Shown: one piece after another, positions 1-11,785 of the stretch
Position numbering within the stretch: the first letter of the stretch is position 1
Layout: every line of letters starts with the position of its first letter
DNA from: Hemileia vastatrix
Taxonomy: Eukaryota; Basidiomycota; Pucciniomycetes; Pucciniales; Zaghouaniaceae
NCBI GenBank assembly: GCA_030280995.1
Contig: JASXTE010000004.1
Coordinates: 12,763,501-12,827,500, forward strand
DNA: 64,000 nucleotides
Reading direction: 5' to 3'
The notes under the pieces: model-generated
What the model saw: the letters and a program-made list of their open reading frames with translations, nothing else
Database searches by the model: none
What the model was told of the DNA's origin: nothing
Program-made: the position numbers and the translations under genes

Positions 1-258
1 ACCATGAATCCCTGGTGTCCACCCCTTGTTTCCCAGACCCACTACACCAATATCACCAGCCATTACAGCTCTATGAGGGCACTCATCTCCTAATGGTGTC
101 TACTTCAAGAAGCTCCACAGGCCTAGTAACCAAAGCACCTTCCCATCCACAAAGAAGAACCATTTCACATGCTAAAATCCTAGAAAAAAACTGGATAATC
201 CACCAAAATATAGAAATTATCCAAAAACAGAATATATGGTTGTTATTATTTAAAAAAG
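1..258 (+). repeat. Diverged copy of the dispersed 'arm' repeat
   Basis: This stretch is recognisably similar, with many differences, to about 62165-62420. Both contain a block reading roughly CATTACAGC/AATTACAGC, then TGAGGGC and CATCTCC/CACCTCC, followed by a TCTACTTCAAG / TCCACTTCAAG block. The related sequence is part of the 1-kb inverted arms at 49470 and 62000. The copy is cut at the window start and ended at 258 by a MITE. The element class is unknown. Short open frames are present but differ between copies, so I do not call a gene. Confidence 0.55.
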
Positions 259-508
259 CACTATGCAATATAGGGGGTGGACTTGCTAGCATGTCCTCAA
301 CCTGAACTCAGATGGAACTCAGACTGAACTCATACTGAAACCATACTGAACTCTACTTGAAAACCCACCTAAAACTGTTCTGCTGAGTGGTGTCCATCCC
401 TGATTGTATGGTTCCTTTATTAATAGCTCAATGTGTGTTCAATCTGTGGTGATTTTGGGTCCAAGGTTGTGGACTTGCTAGCAAGTCAACCCCCCATATT
501 GTGTGGTG
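259..508 (+). mobile_element. CACTA-type MITE, family M1
   Basis: A 250-bp non-coding element with long imperfect terminal inverted repeats: the left end starts CACTATGCAATATAGGGGG and the right end reads, in reverse complement, CACCACACAATATGGGGGG. Both ends continue into the palindrome GGACTTGCTAGCAAGTCC. It matches the copy at 58598-58858 almost throughout, with one fewer 11-bp AGATGGAACTC repeat. Differences include CG in the other copy against TG or CA here. The flanks (AAG/AAT) do not give a clean 3-bp duplication, whereas the other copy has ATA/ATA. Confidence 0.85.
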
Positions 509-539
509 AATCCTGATACCTGTCTTCATAGAAGACAGT

Positions 540-815
540 AAGCAGTCTCACACACACATTTTATGGTAAGAATAATTATAAATCTTGACATTTGGCCCAG
601 ATTTTAGTCATAATAATGTTGAGTAATCATGATTAGAATGATTATAAATCCAGAGCTTTGGCCCTTAGGTTTGTCTTAACTGTGTTGAATATGCATGATT
701 GGTATGATTAAACATCTGGGCCAAAGGTCAGGATTTTTGATGTAACAGTGTAGAATATGCATTATTGAAATGATTATACATCCAGACCTTGGTCTCAGAT
801 GTGAGTAATTTTAGC
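540..815 (+). repeat. Tandem repeat, about 83-bp period, three copies
   Basis: Three imperfect tandem units each contain an ATGATTATAAATC-like block, a TTTGGCCC-like block and a GTTGAATATGCATGATT-like block. No coding signal is visible. It lies directly 3' of the Helitron helicase remnant (which runs leftwards), so it may be part of that element's 3' region. Confidence 0.6.
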
Positions 816-864
816 CTTGGATGGTATCAAGGCTAAATGTCAATATAAGTGTATTATTTTTGTT

Positions 865-1640
865 AATCTCCCTCCCTTTCACAATAAAAATGAAATACAA
901 TTATTCAGGACTTCTTTGTATACAAAATTTAATGCCCTTCATTTAGCTTTCAAAGGTAATAGTACATGGACATTTCCACTTTACTTTGCCCTTGAAAGTG
1001 CTACATATAACTGACGATGTGGGAAAATTGGTGATTCCAGATTTAGACCTAAAATCTCAAAAGATTGACCTTTGGCTTTTTTTGATTTTCATGCCATAAG
1101 ATAATCTAATAGGTAGCTGAAAACTACGCAGTGTGAAAGGAAGACTGGAATTGGGTGAAATCTCCAATGTGATCCTTGGGATAAACACCTGATTTCTTTC
1201 ATATGGTCCAGAGAGTATACATGCTTCTATCACATTTCTTTGAATCTGTGTAAACACCAGCTTGGTGCCATTGCAAAAAACTGAAGCTGTTCAAGATGAT
1301 GAGGTAACATGATTGGGCAACCCTTCTTTAGTGACAAAGATTGTAGTGAAAAACCTGATGGATTGATGGTGTTTAAGTAATCAATTGGAAATAGTTTGTT
1401 TGGTGATCCATCATAAGCTATGACTTTATAAGCACTATGAAAAGTTGAGATTCTTTATGGTAGAGTCTTCAGAACCAATTTTTTTAACTTTGTCTATATC
1501 CACATTTTTTGCGGCTAGTATGGCCCTACTTTTTAAGTATCTGAGCAAGGAGACTTCATCACAGTGGTCCAAAGAATTAACTCTAGGGTATACCACAGTG
1601 ACTAATTCTTTTAACCCATAAGGCTCACTGGAAACAGAGT
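865..1640 (-). pseudogene. Helitron Pif1-like helicase, C-terminal remnant
   Basis: Read on the minus strand with frame changes, this encodes the C-terminal half of the Pif1-type helicase of Helitron rolling-circle transposons. Landmarks in order: a stretch with VYPRVNSLDHCDEVSLLRYL then SRAILAAKN (about 1620-1480), FCNGTKLVFTQ (about 1290-1250), VFIPRITLEISPNSSLPF (about 1185-1130), a degraded motif VI region (SYGMKIKKSQ), and HRQLYVALSRAK (about 1015-975) followed by NFVYKEVL. The family order and spacing match Helitron helicases, but several frameshifts and stops make it non-functional. The Rep/endonuclease part and the N-terminal helicase motifs are absent from the window. I could not place the Helitron termini. 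Confidence 0.85.
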
Positions 1641-1984
1641 GTTTAGAAGGAATCTACAACAAATCTAGATTTGGTGCTCTTCCTTCCCCAATTTGAAGGA
1701 TCCACTCAGAAAAACAGGCAGAATCATGTACTTTCTCATTATTTATTACTGTCTGACAAAGCCTAATTTTGATATATCAATATATATTATAGTTTATATA
1801 TATTATATATACTATTTCTGCTTCAAATTATTTCAGCTTCACCTTTGGCCAGGATGTATGTCATAATAGTTGTGAAATTAGAATATGGGATTTAGTGTCA
1901 AATCAAAATTACTTGTGGTTTTAAGCAGCTTATTAATTATAGATGTATATGTTATATCAGACATGGAGTTAAATTTTTAAATAC
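1641..1984. other. AT-rich stretch without recognised feature
   Basis: Contains a TATATA-rich patch near 1775-1815. The first bases may be further decayed Helitron sequence, but I cannot support coding potential. Confidence 0.4.
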
Positions 1985-2490
1985 TTATTGATAATGATAT
2001 ATGATGATGATGAAGATGATGTAAATGTGATGATATATATACTGATTCCACATTGAATCTATTTTACATAATTGAATAAAAATATGTAGTGTAGATAAAC
2101 ATTTATTTTTAGAGGTAAAAAATTAAAATTTGATGATAATGTTATTAGTAGCCTTTTATTTATTGATATATATGATGATGATGATGGGATTTTTTTAATT
2201 TATTGATATGATGATGGTAATTTTTTAATTTATTGATATGATGATGGTAATTTTTTAAATTATTGATATTATGATGATGGTAATGTTTTAAATAATTTCT
2301 ATGATGATGATGATAATGGTAAAGTTTTAATTTATTCATTATTGATTTGATATGACGATGATGATGGTATTGTTTTTATTTATTGATTGATATGATGATG
2401 ATGGTAATGTTTTAAATTATTTTTATGATGATGATGATAGTAAAGATTTTATTTATTTATTATTGATATTTATATATGGTGGTGATGATG
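1985..2490 (+). repeat. GAT-rich minisatellite
   Basis: Repeated blocks of GATGATGATG followed by GTAATGTTTTAA/TTTATTTATTGATAT recur every 40-60 bp. This is a compound repeat of a GAT trinucleotide core inside a longer degenerate unit. No gene. Confidence 0.8.
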
Positions 2491-3200
2491 GTAATTTGAG
2501 AGAGATAAAAAAATTAAAATGAAAAAGCGAAAGAGAAAAAAAACTTTATCAAGGGCAGTTGATGTTGAGGGTGTAAAACAAGTTGAGAAAATGAAAGAAA
2601 GATATAAAAATCAAAGAAGAACAGAAAAAAGAGAAGAAAAAAAATTAAAAAAAAGCTTGGAAAGTGTTTGGGTGGGCACTGATGAGTCTGAAACTGGGTG
2701 GGCTCTGCATTTTTGGTCTTAATTGGGAGGAAAAAAAAGAATTAGAGCAAAAAGAAAGAAAACAGAAAAAGAAACCCACTTTCTAAGGGCTGTTGGAGGA
2801 TTCAGGTACTGATTAGTCTGGTGTGGAAGAAAAAAAAGAGCAAATAAAAAAGCAAGGAGAAAGCATAAGCAGTAAAATATGAGTAAGGGAGAAAGGAGAA
2901 GTATTACTTACTGAGAGGTGTCAGAGGATTGAGGATGGGAGTGAAAAAGTCAATTTGTGAGGGGGTTGGTGTGGGTAATTGAGGGGAGCGTGTGGGTGTC
3001 TGTGAGAGAAAATGGTGTGGTTGGTGAGTGCGGGCAGGTGCAAGATAGATTAGAGTAGAAAAGAAAAAAAAAGAAAAAAAGAAAAAAAATGACAACTTAC
3101 CAGGGTGGACTGAGGAAAAGGGTGCGGGTATGTGTGATGTAGAGGGGTGGAACTGGAGTTGGTGTGAGGGAGGAGGGGGGGAAGTTAGGCTAGCAGCAAA
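2491..3200 (+). other. Purine-rich spacer, no supported gene
   Basis: Strongly A/G-biased on the plus strand (runs of GAAAAAGAAAG and GTGTGGGTG). Short open frames here are Lys/Glu-rich or, on the other strand, Phe/Ser-rich, and look compositional. Bases 3200-3560 hold nothing recognised. Confidence 0.5.
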
Positions 3201-3849
3201 ATATGCTAATTTTTAGGAAGTTAGGGCACTATTTCTTTTATATATATAGATAAAAATTTGGAAAAGAAAGAAAAGAACCTAAAAATAATATCTAAAAAAC
3301 AGGAGATCAGCTGTAGAAATAAAAACACTAATTAAAAAAATTTTCCAACTGAAACTCCTATTTAAAAATACCCAACATGACCTTTAAACCCATTAAGAAA
3401 CTAGAAAAGGATGTGAAATGTGGGGTAACTGAATGCAGAGTCTTGGAAGGCACTTTCACAGGTAAATCCTTGACTAATTTATTGAATTTAGGAAATTTTA
3501 GGAGTGATTGTGAACAGTGGCCATTGATCTTGAGTTAATGCAACTATTAGTGCATATAATAGGGGGTTTCAGTTCTGGAAAATCTGCACTTAAATTTGAC
3601 CAAATCCGCACTTATCTAAGTGCGGATTTATGAAACACACTAGCCCCAACACTGGTGGATTTCAAAAATGAAATAAGTCACTTATTTCACTCAAATCTGC
3701 ACTTTCTCAACAAAAAGTGCTGGTCTCACCATTCCACACATCTCACTGATTTTTCAGCATCATCTCATTCATATGAAGCACTCTGAAGCATAACACTTCA
3801 TATCTCTTAACATTGTGCATCATCTTCATTTTTCTACCATATAAGAGTC

Positions 3850-4975
3850 ATGCCTTCCTCACTCTCAAATTGTGATAAGCTACATCAAGCAATGACTTTC
3901 ATAGCTCTTGATCTGCTCTTGGACTTTGATTGAAAAACTGATTCTGGCTGTGAAGAAGATTTTCTTTTTTCATCGAAAATGACCACAAAACATTACCTTC
4001 TTCCTAGAAAGCTTCAAGTACACTATCCAAATACTTCTAAACCTATCCATACCTAGTTTTAGACAGCTTTTCAGGACTTCTCAGGAATGTCTCCTTAAAT
4101 TGCTTCATCTTATTGAGGATCACCTTGTGTTTCACAATAATTCTCAAAAGCCACAACATGATCCATCAATTCAATTGGCCATCACACTATTTCATTTGGG
4201 TTCCAATGGTAATGGAGCTGCCTTAAAACATCTGGAAAATGTATTTGATTTAGGATATGGTTCTGTTAACACTTACAAAAAACTTTGCATCACTGCTATA
4301 AACTTGTTGGAATCTAAACTTCTCTCCTGGCCAAAAAAGAAGAGCAACTTGAGTCATCTCAGGTTATGCAAACAGAGGGCTTCCCAGGATGTATTGGTTT
4401 TGTTTATGGTACTACAAATCCTTTGAGTCAGAAACCTGCTCATGGTGGAAAAAATTACTCTGACCATAAAAAGAGTTAGCTTTTTTTTTAATTCTTTACA
4501 TTCTTTTTCATACTAACAAAAGCAACTATATCTACTCTATAGATATTCAATTTCTTTTCAGCTTATTTGTGATGTCAACAAAAAATTTATATCTTTCTTT
4601 GCTGGCTATCTTGGATCATGTCATGACTCCTACATCTTTCAAAGAATGCAAATCTCAAAAGAGCCTGAATTTTTTTTGATGAAGATCAGTGTCTTCTGGC
4701 TGATACAGCTAATGTGAATGGAAAACATGTACTTCCTGTATTTCATGGAGCAGCTTCAGAAGAAAGTCAAAATGCAAAGCTCACCAATCATTTGGAAAAG
4801 TCAACAGTCTGTATTGAAAATTCTATTGGAATCTTGATAGGTCCTTTTTCCAGTTTAAGGGACTTAAGAAGTCCTCTTAGAAATAGTTCAAAAATGAAGG
4901 CTGTCATCAACTGTATTGTGTGTTGCACCATACTTCATAACCTACTCGCTGACCTGAAGATCAATGGTTAGAGTT
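3850..4975 (+). pseudogene. Harbinger-type DDE transposase pseudogene (H1)
   Basis: Encodes, over several frames, a DDE_Tnp_4-type nuclease that would cut and join transposon ends. It starts near 3850 (MPSSLSN), with an acidic N-terminal segment. The first catalytic block reads FPGCIGFVYGTT near 4381, the second FAGYLGSCHDSYIF near 4600, and the C-terminal block CIENSIGIL followed by SSLRDLRSPLRN near 4815-4880, ending CTILHNLLAD. An intron of about 90 nt (roughly 4469-4560, ending TTTTCAG) fits between the first two blocks. The second Asp and the Glu are present. The first Asp is replaced by Tyr (codon TAT), exactly as in H3. In-frame stops and frameshifts show it is dead. Family assignment is firm; exact exon ends are approximate. 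Confidence 0.85.
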
Positions 4976-5228
4976 GTATGAAGATGAAGAAGTTGAAACA
5001 CCTCCAACTATATCAAACACTACAAATCCTCAAACCACTAGCATAAGGGTAAAAACTCTTCCAATCATACTAGCACATTGGGAGTATTAGCTATGATTTA
5101 TTCTTAAAATTTTTTCTTCTCTTTAGGCATTGTAATCACATTATAATTTCTAAAAATCATTTACTAAATATACTTTCCTAATGATTTACATGCTTTTTGG
5201 TAATAATAATACACTTGTTCCATGTTTT

Positions 5229-6330
5229 TATTATTATCATCTAAAATTTATGAAAGAAAGTTATCACGCAAAAATTCCAACTTTTCTTTTTCTTTCATAA
5301 AAATATAGTCCAAAATATCTATATTTGGAATTAACATTTTTAAAGTTTTAACAGAATTGGATAATTTTTTACTTATCTGGATTGATGACCTAAGCATTGA
5401 AAAATTTCCAAACTCTTTGACAGGTGTTGTTTGATGGTATAGCATATTAGCTGGCCATATAACAACCCATATTTCATCACACTTTCAAACTCAACCATGT
5501 ATTTCAATTCAGGAAATACAAAATGACCTCCATTTTTTCTTAGCCTATTGCTGTCCCATGAGCATTCAGAAAAGATTCCATCTAAAGTTATTGAAAGCCA
5601 GACACCTAAAATAAGTTCACTGTTGTCCAAATCCTTATGGGGAGAATTCAAAAACCCAGCTGAAGTCCATGTTAGATTTCCCCCAAAAGCCTTCACCGCA
5701 TCATAACAAGGAAGGTCTATTTCAGCTCCAAGCTTCAAAGATTCCTCATAGTTCTTCTTTTCTAATAGTTTAAATAAATAAGAATAAAATTAAAATATAA
5801 AACCAAGTGCCTCCCTCACTTCCCCATCATCTATTTTCAAATTTTGGTAGAGACCTGAAGCATGATTCAGCTTTTTGAATTTGGAAATTTAAAATTTTCA
5901 ACTTAATTATATCAAATACATTTTGACTCCCTAACCGTTCTCCAGAAGCAAAAATATTCCCCTCTCCCCCTGCTTCCAGATGAGCACCATTGGTCTTTAT
6001 CAAGTGTCTTAATAATCTCATGTACCTGCAGCATTTCTTAGCATCCTCCAGTTTACCAAGTTCAGCCAATTCCTTTAGTTCAAATGAATTCACTATAAAA
6101 AGAATAATATTTTTATTTTTAGGTTGAATAACTGAAGACCTTTCTGAGACATTTGAAATTTGGTAGGTGCCTTTGTTGTGTGATCCAGGACATGATGAGG
6201 GTATCAGCTCATTTGTTTCAAATCCTTCCAGAAGTGGATACTCTTTATACCAAACCTTTTCAAATTCAGAACCAACATCATCCTTCCAACTTTCACCAGC
6301 CATTTGCATTTGAGAAGCTTTTTTTGTTCA
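5229..6330 (-). pseudogene. TET/JBP-like 2OG-Fe(II) oxygenase pseudogene (H1 cargo)
   Basis: The 3' part resembles the TET/JBP-like dioxygenase domain expanded in rust fungi. On the minus strand I see GGNLTWTSAGFLNSPHKDLD, with the metal-binding H-x-D as HKD (codons 5639-5631), then GGHFVFPELKYMVEF. After a frameshift near 5440 comes HQTTPVKEF with the likely distal His, and SSIQISKKLSNSVK near the C-terminus. An intron of about 60 nt lies near 5740-5800 (ends TATTAG). Upstream exons (about 5827-6309) encode a segment I do not recognise, with FELKELAELGKLEDAKKC and HLEAGGEGNIF. Such enzymes use 2-oxoglutarate and Fe(II), and TET relatives oxidise 5-methylcytosine; the substrate here is unknown. 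It sits between transposase and ORF2 in H1. The fold call is by motif memory only. Confidence 0.62.
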
Positions 6331-6454
6331 ACCATTGTGCCTTTGTCCACCCATTTAGATAATCTAGTTCTGAAATTAAAAAAAAATTCAATTATATAGA
6401 AAAGAAAAGAAAAAACCAAAAAAAAAATCAGCAAATTTTTATGATGGAATAAGG

Positions 6455-6735
6455 TGTACAACTAGTTAAACCAACATTCTCAGTATCTCAACAAAAATTT
6501 GTATTTAAAATCAATACAAATTTTTCCCGGTTGGGTTTAAATAATTCTGAAATAAATAAAAAAATTAAATAAAAGAAAATTAAAAATGAAATTAAAGAAA
6601 AGAAAAAAACAAAAAATATTTTCAGCAACTTTTTATGATAGAATAAGGTCTACAACTAATTAAAACAACATGCAGAGTATCTTAAGAGAATTTTGAAAAG
6701 CAATTCAAAACAATTTGGTCCTAGTTGGGTTTTAG
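6455..6735 (+). repeat. Duplicated ~190-bp spacer unit in H1
   Basis: Two imperfect copies begin ACAACTAGTTAAA / ACAACTAATTAAA (about 6459 and 6651) and end in GGTTGGGTTTAA / AGTTGGGTTTTA. Non-coding. The following 6750-6943 and 7746-7880 are T-tract-rich with repeated CCCCAGAAG / CTTCTGGGG blocks able to pair with each other. Confidence 0.5.
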
Positions 6736-6943
6736 GAAAGATTCTTCAGAGTGCCTGGAAAAGGCCCACCTTTTATGCCTTCAGATTTTGTTAAAGGCCC
6801 ATTTTTAAAATTTTTTGTTGCCCCAGCAGTTTTTTTTAAGTCAATTTTTTTTTTGCTTTTTTTTGTTCCAGAAGACTTGCTTCTGCTGGGGCTTCATTTT
6901 TTTTTAGAATTTTTTTTTATTTTTTTTTGCCCCAGAAGAATTG

Positions 6944-7740
6944 TGTCAAGGGGTCTTTTGGTCTAGAAGATTTATTTGAAGGTTCTTCGAGGATTCTAAG
7001 TGGTTTAATGGACTCTCAAAAGCAAGGTACATATTTCTTAATCTATTTGATTGTTTTTACTCAAATTATAAGAGGTAATTTTAAGTATTATTATAATTTA
7101 TATCTTTAGAATTACAGTAATGTAACTACTAATGTTTATAAATAATAGTAATAGATGTTTTATAAAAATTTGTAAGTAAGTAAAGGAATGAATCAAAAAG
7201 TACAAAAAGGAAGGGCCTTTTATAGGCAAAATGTGAGAAAATAAAAAGACGGAATTAACACCACCTAGTACAAGGGTGGAGGAAAAGAAACTAATTAAAG
7301 AGTGTATATGAAATAATAAGAGTAATACTAAATAGTGCGTAAATAACAAGTATTTATTTTATTTGAAATAAAACTCTGAATCCCTTGGTCCGTCACATTT
7401 AGTGCAAGAACATTTGATTTAAAATATTGAATCAATAAAATCTAAATAAAGGAATTTGAAAAAGTTTTCTTCTGTTTATAATTTTATATTTTTTAATACT
7501 AATTTTATTCCCATCTCATCTGTATTATTGAGAGCGGTGTTTGGGAGTAAAAATATATGTGACAGTTACTTATTTTTTATTAATTATCTATATTACTTAG
7601 TGTACTTAGCTAGTTAGTTGTAAGTAATACATAAGTAGTTAAATAAATAATTAATTATTAATAAGGATTTAAAAGGTGTGGCTTCACCTCAGTAAGATAA
7701 TCAATTATTTTACTGGGTAAGTCTAGTAGCCTGGCTGACA
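6944..7740 (-). mobile_element. Solo LTR A (gypsy-type), minus orientation
   Basis: A 797-bp LTR with ends TGTCAGCCAGG (at 7740, minus strand) and TTGACA (at 6944), flanked by a perfect 5-bp duplication AATTG (6939-6943 and 7741-7745). A TATA-like GCCTATAAAAGG lies mid-element on the minus strand. The copy at 47914-48729 shares both ends, the TATA block and a CTTCTAGACCAAAAG block near the 3' end. Inserted into H1, so younger than H1. No internal region is present, indicating LTR-LTR recombination. Confidence 0.9.
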
Positions 7741-8199
7741 AATTGTTTCTTCTGGGTCAACTTTTTATTTTTTTAAAAAAAATTTTTTTTAGCCCCATTT
7801 AAGCTTTCCCCAGAAGAGACAAGTCTTCTGGGGCAAAGAAATTACATGGCTGCCGCAGCAGACTTCCTTCAGCTGGGGCAACTACTTGGCACAAGTTGCT
7901 TGCGTTTTCAAGAAACTTGCCAAAAAAATTCTTGCTTGAAAACTTTATGTCTCAAAGAAGAAAATGATGCTGTGTGCTCTCTCTTGACATGACTTTTTAT
8001 TTATTCATTAGATTTTATCTAGGCCTGGTAGTGGTATGGCTCTAGTAGAGGGAAAAAAGTTGCTAGTTATGGGCCAGGTACCACCCTCAAGATTCTTCAA
8101 GAGCCACAGTGGTCAATAATGTAGTTTTTTTGGTATTATTTTTAACTTACAATTTATTTCTTTTTACTGCTTTTTTTTAATTATTTTTATACTTGAAAT

Positions 8200-8620
8200 T
8201 TGATTGAATTCAGGTGCTGAAAAGACACAGCATCTTTTCTTTTGCATGACTTTATTTCCATTTCTCTGGTGCAAGTTAGCATCTTGTATGGTCATTCAAA
8301 AATAAGAAAAAATAAATGTAGTGTTAAGAAACAACAGGTCACGTGCTGAAAAGACGCAGAATCTTTTATGCTCACTTGAAAATTTTGCATTTCACCAGTT
8401 AATTTGAAAAAAATCAATGAGGTAGAATAGACAGATGAACCTTGAGCTAGCATCTTGCATGGTCAATCAAAAAGAAGAAAAAAAGAATGTAGTGTTAAAT
8501 AACAACAGGTAACATGCTGAAATGACACAGTTTCATTTCTTCTCACTTGAAAGTTTTGCATTGAACCAGTAAATTGAAAGAAATTAATGAGGTCTAGCTG
8601 ACAACTTGAACTACAGAAAT
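8200..8620 (+). repeat. Tandem repeat in H1, three imperfect copies
   Basis: Copies marked by GTGCTGAAAAGAC / GTGCTGAAAAGACGC / ATGCTGAAATGACAC at about 8214, 8343 and 8513 are followed by a TCACTTGAAA-TTTTGCATT block and an ATCTTGxATGGTCA block. No coding potential. Confidence 0.6.
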
Positions 8621-8779
8621 TGAAATAAAGTCACATGATTGAAAATATGCTGGATCTTTTCAGCATGTGACTCAATCAAAATTCAGTCATAAAAATAATC
8701 AGAAAATCTACAAAAAGAATTTGTAAAAGACTATAAATGTGAAAAAATGTCACATTACCTGAAATAACAATTAATTAAT

Positions 8780-9391
8780 TAAAAAAGTCAAGCAATTTTT
8801 TAATTTCCTCATAAGTTTAGCCATTTTTTATACATTCTTTGATAAATTCTTTTTTTTTAAATTTTCTTGCTTTTCCAATTCATGATTTGCCATTTCTCTT
8901 TGAAATTCACAGCCTTACTTTCTCTGAGGAAAGATGAACTCTTTCCATCTCCTCTGCCACCAATCTGGCCTTTTCAAAATTAGATTGAAGCCAAAAATTT
9001 TTTACCTCCAAATATAAGGCCCTTTGATCTTTCACTAGCATATGATCAAACTTCATCTTCTCAAAGTCAAGGGCATTTTTTGCAATACAGGATTTTGCTA
9101 CGAAAAGATAAATGAAAAAATAAGTTATTGAATAATATATATAGTGACTTATTCTTATATCTTTTTTCTCCAAATAATCATCAATGGATGCCAAAGAGCT
9201 GGATGAAGTATTACCACATTTTAAAAGATGGTTCGAATTCATTGATGTTGAGGCCCAATGCTTTAGTTTAGAATTTGAGCTAGAGGGTTCAGGAAGTTCA
9301 TCTAAAGAAGCTTCCAAAGTGTGACTCTCATTTGTGAGATTGACAATTTTTTTTGAATTTGAGTTTGATTAGGAGTAGGAGGAGACTAGAA

Positions 9392-9431
<40 letters not shown>

Positions 9432-10157
9432 GAAATTGAGAGAAGAATTTAAGAAAAAAGTAAAAGTAAAAATACATCAAATGATTGTGGCTCTGAGGAC
9501 TCAGATCTGCTCCAAACTAATTGTTCTGCTTGATAGTCAGGATCATCTTTGGCTGAACTATGGTGAGAGGCTTCAGGGGATTGATCTCCTTCAAGTAAAG
9601 GTGTGTCAGGAGGATTATAGGAAGGTTTGGATCCAGAGGGTATATCCTTAGTAGTATTGTGTAGAAAAAAAGGGTTGACATCAACTTGGGAACTAAAAAG
9701 AATATCCATTTCTTCATAGTAAGGACAAATGACATTGAGCTTTTCTGAAACAGAAGTAATTCCAATCTCAAAATCCTCATCACTGACACCAAAGCCAGTG
9801 GAAGTGGAAGCAAAAAGAGCCTTTTTATATTTTAATTGATAACTTTTGAACCTCTCCTTCATTTACTTAGGAGCGATGTTGATTCTCCCCTTTTTTTTTC
9901 TTTACTTCATTTTACATCAACAAGAAGCCATATACCTTTGATGAAGGTGGATGTCCAATGCAGGTGGACTTCTCACATCCAAAACACGCATCATAATTTA
10001 ATTTTATTTTGAGGAAGTTCATGATGACAAGATAATCTTCCTTTTTTAGCTGTCCAGACTTTGGTTTCTCAGGTGATGGGCTAGCATTATGAGGAGACTT
10101 TTGTGATAAATAATTTTTTTGAGATTCCTTTTGAGTGTTGTATTTTTGGGGAGGCAT
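8780..10157 (-). pseudogene. Myb/SANT-like ORF2 pseudogene (H1)
   Basis: This is the Harbinger partner protein, a Myb/SANT-like (trihelix/NAM-associated) DNA-binding protein thought to help the transposase bind element ends. It starts at 10157 (MPPQKYN), with QLKKEDYLVIMNFLKIKLNY as the Myb-like helix region, then KMRERF-type and STGFGVSDED blocks, the SEKLNVICPYYEEMDILF block near 9750-9690, and a charged C-terminal coil (NFEKARLVAEEMERVHLSSE). Breaks: TAA at about 9912-9914, a frame change at a poly-A tract, a further stop near 9862, and a splice donor changed to ATAAGT where H3 has GTAAGT. Compare the intact homologue at 24979-26316. Confidence 0.85.
9388..9432 (+). repeat. (AAAG)n microsatellite in ORF2
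   Basis: About eleven AAAG units lie within the decayed ORF2 region of H1, in or near an intron position. Confidence 0.9.
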
Positions 10158-10505
10158 TATGAAACTGGCATGTTACAAGAAATGAAATTAAGAAAGAGGT
10201 TAAAAAAACCAGGGAAAAAACAAGACTAGTTAAAATGTTGCAATAAAATGTTTCAAATCTCAGTGAGGATGGAGGAGGGGATGGAGATCAGTGTGTCACA
10301 TGTGACAGGGATGGTATGGGCAAGGAAGGGATGATGTGGCCAACATGTGGTTGTAAAAAAAAATCACAAAAAAAGTGCTGATTTGAGGTCAGAACTGACA
10401 CCCATTTGTGAAATAAGTGACTTATTTGCAAAATTTAAGTGCTGATTTGGGTTGAAATCCACACTTAATTCAAGGGCGGATTTGCCAGAACTGACACCCC
10501 CTAAT

Positions 10506-11785
10506 GAGGTCAGTGCATGTTTAATGCAATTAGGAGACTAAATAAGTGCCTTTCACCTATTTTAGAGTAATAATACATATGGTGCATGTACTTAAGTGAG
10601 TAATAAGTGTGAAATTACTAACTTTTTAATTAATGAAGATATGCACATGGGATTAATGCAGGCAGCATAAGGCAAATACGTATAATCCAATTCTAGCATA
10701 AAAAACCATCAATTTTTAGAAGTCATATTTTAAGAAATTTTTAAGTAGAAAAATCAATTTCACTGAATTAGGCAAATTGAACTGTCAAAGTAAAATTTTA
10801 GTATAATAAAATTTATAGCACATATATCCAGCATTTTAGTGCTTTAAAAAGCATTTAGCAACTATTTAAACATAATAATGTAAAAAAAACAACTTTAAGA
10901 CCACTTAAAAATTATTTAACATTATTTTTTAGGTACTTTAGATTATCTTAACTTATTTCCACTTAATATAAATAACATAAGACCTATAAAAGATGGGTAT
11001 ATGCATGTATCTAAGGTATTCTAATGGCATATACTGTAGTATTTAACTAATTTTACTCAAGTATACATATTGTATACAATTAATTAATGTCCACATGCCT
11101 AATGAATGTGTCTAGAATAGTTTATATGCTTATTTTACACAAACCTGCAAATATCCAGGCTAAAAACCATAGTGGAAAAGATAAAAAAACTATGAAAGAA
11201 GTTTGATGGATAGGTTAGCACATGTCTTGCCACAATAAAAAGTGTTTTTTAGCCATGTAATCACATTTTTAATGTTGTTTTTAGACAAATTTTAGCTACA
11301 ATGTATCAGAAATTAATACATGTCATGCAGAAATAATACCCCCTTTTTGTTTCTCAATCTTTTTGATTCTGGTTTTATTAACTTTTGAATTTTGAATTTA
11401 GAATTTTGGCCTTTGAATTATTCTGAGATTATTTGGAAACAATTTAAAAGGCATTCTCCTATTGCTTCTTAGAATGCTTTTGGACTATTTCAAGATTTTT
11501 TTATTGCTAAAATGATTATAAAATGTTTTTGGAGAGTTTTGCAGTGATTTATATTAATATTATTATTCATTTTTTAGTGTATTTTTGGGCTATATTTGAC
11601 CTATTTTTTTTTCTTTTTTCAAAAAGAAAACTCAGAACCATTCAGAAATGATTTCAAAATGTTTTCTCAAAAATTATTGAGGTGATTATTAGGGAGTTTT
11701 TGGGAATTTTATTTAATTGTATTTATTTATCTCTTCTCTTCTTTATCTTTATCTTTTCCTTTTTCTTGTCCTTTTTTTTTTGCTT
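10506..11785. other. AT-rich intergenic stretch, no feature supported
   Basis: No long frame, no inverted repeat partner and no recognised protein similarity. An isolated ATACCCCCT at about 11338-11346 resembles a Harbinger right end, but no left end pairs with it. Confidence 0.5.

Larger units (their letters stand above)
3561..10502 (+). mobile_element. PIF/Harbinger-like DNA transposon H1
   Basis: The 6.9-kb element is bounded by terminal inverted repeats AGGGGGTTTCAGTTCTGG (left) and, in reverse complement, AGGGGGTGTCAGTTCTGG (right), with a 3-bp flanking duplication AAT (3558-3560 and 10503-10505). The left end carries a subterminal hairpin (AAATCCGCACTT..AAGTGCGGATTT). Inside are a plus-strand DDE transposase pseudogene, a minus-strand TET/JBP-like oxygenase pseudogene and, at the right end, a minus-strand Myb/SANT-like ORF2 pseudogene. 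Two genes of this kind plus short A/T-rich target duplications are the hallmark of PIF/Harbinger. A solo LTR (6944-7740) interrupts it. H2 and H3 share its ends. Confidence 0.88.

Noticed and set aside
11334..11350. Possible Harbinger right terminus ATACCCCCT
   Set aside because: No matching left terminus or ORF2 on its left, and the following bases do not repeat at another end.
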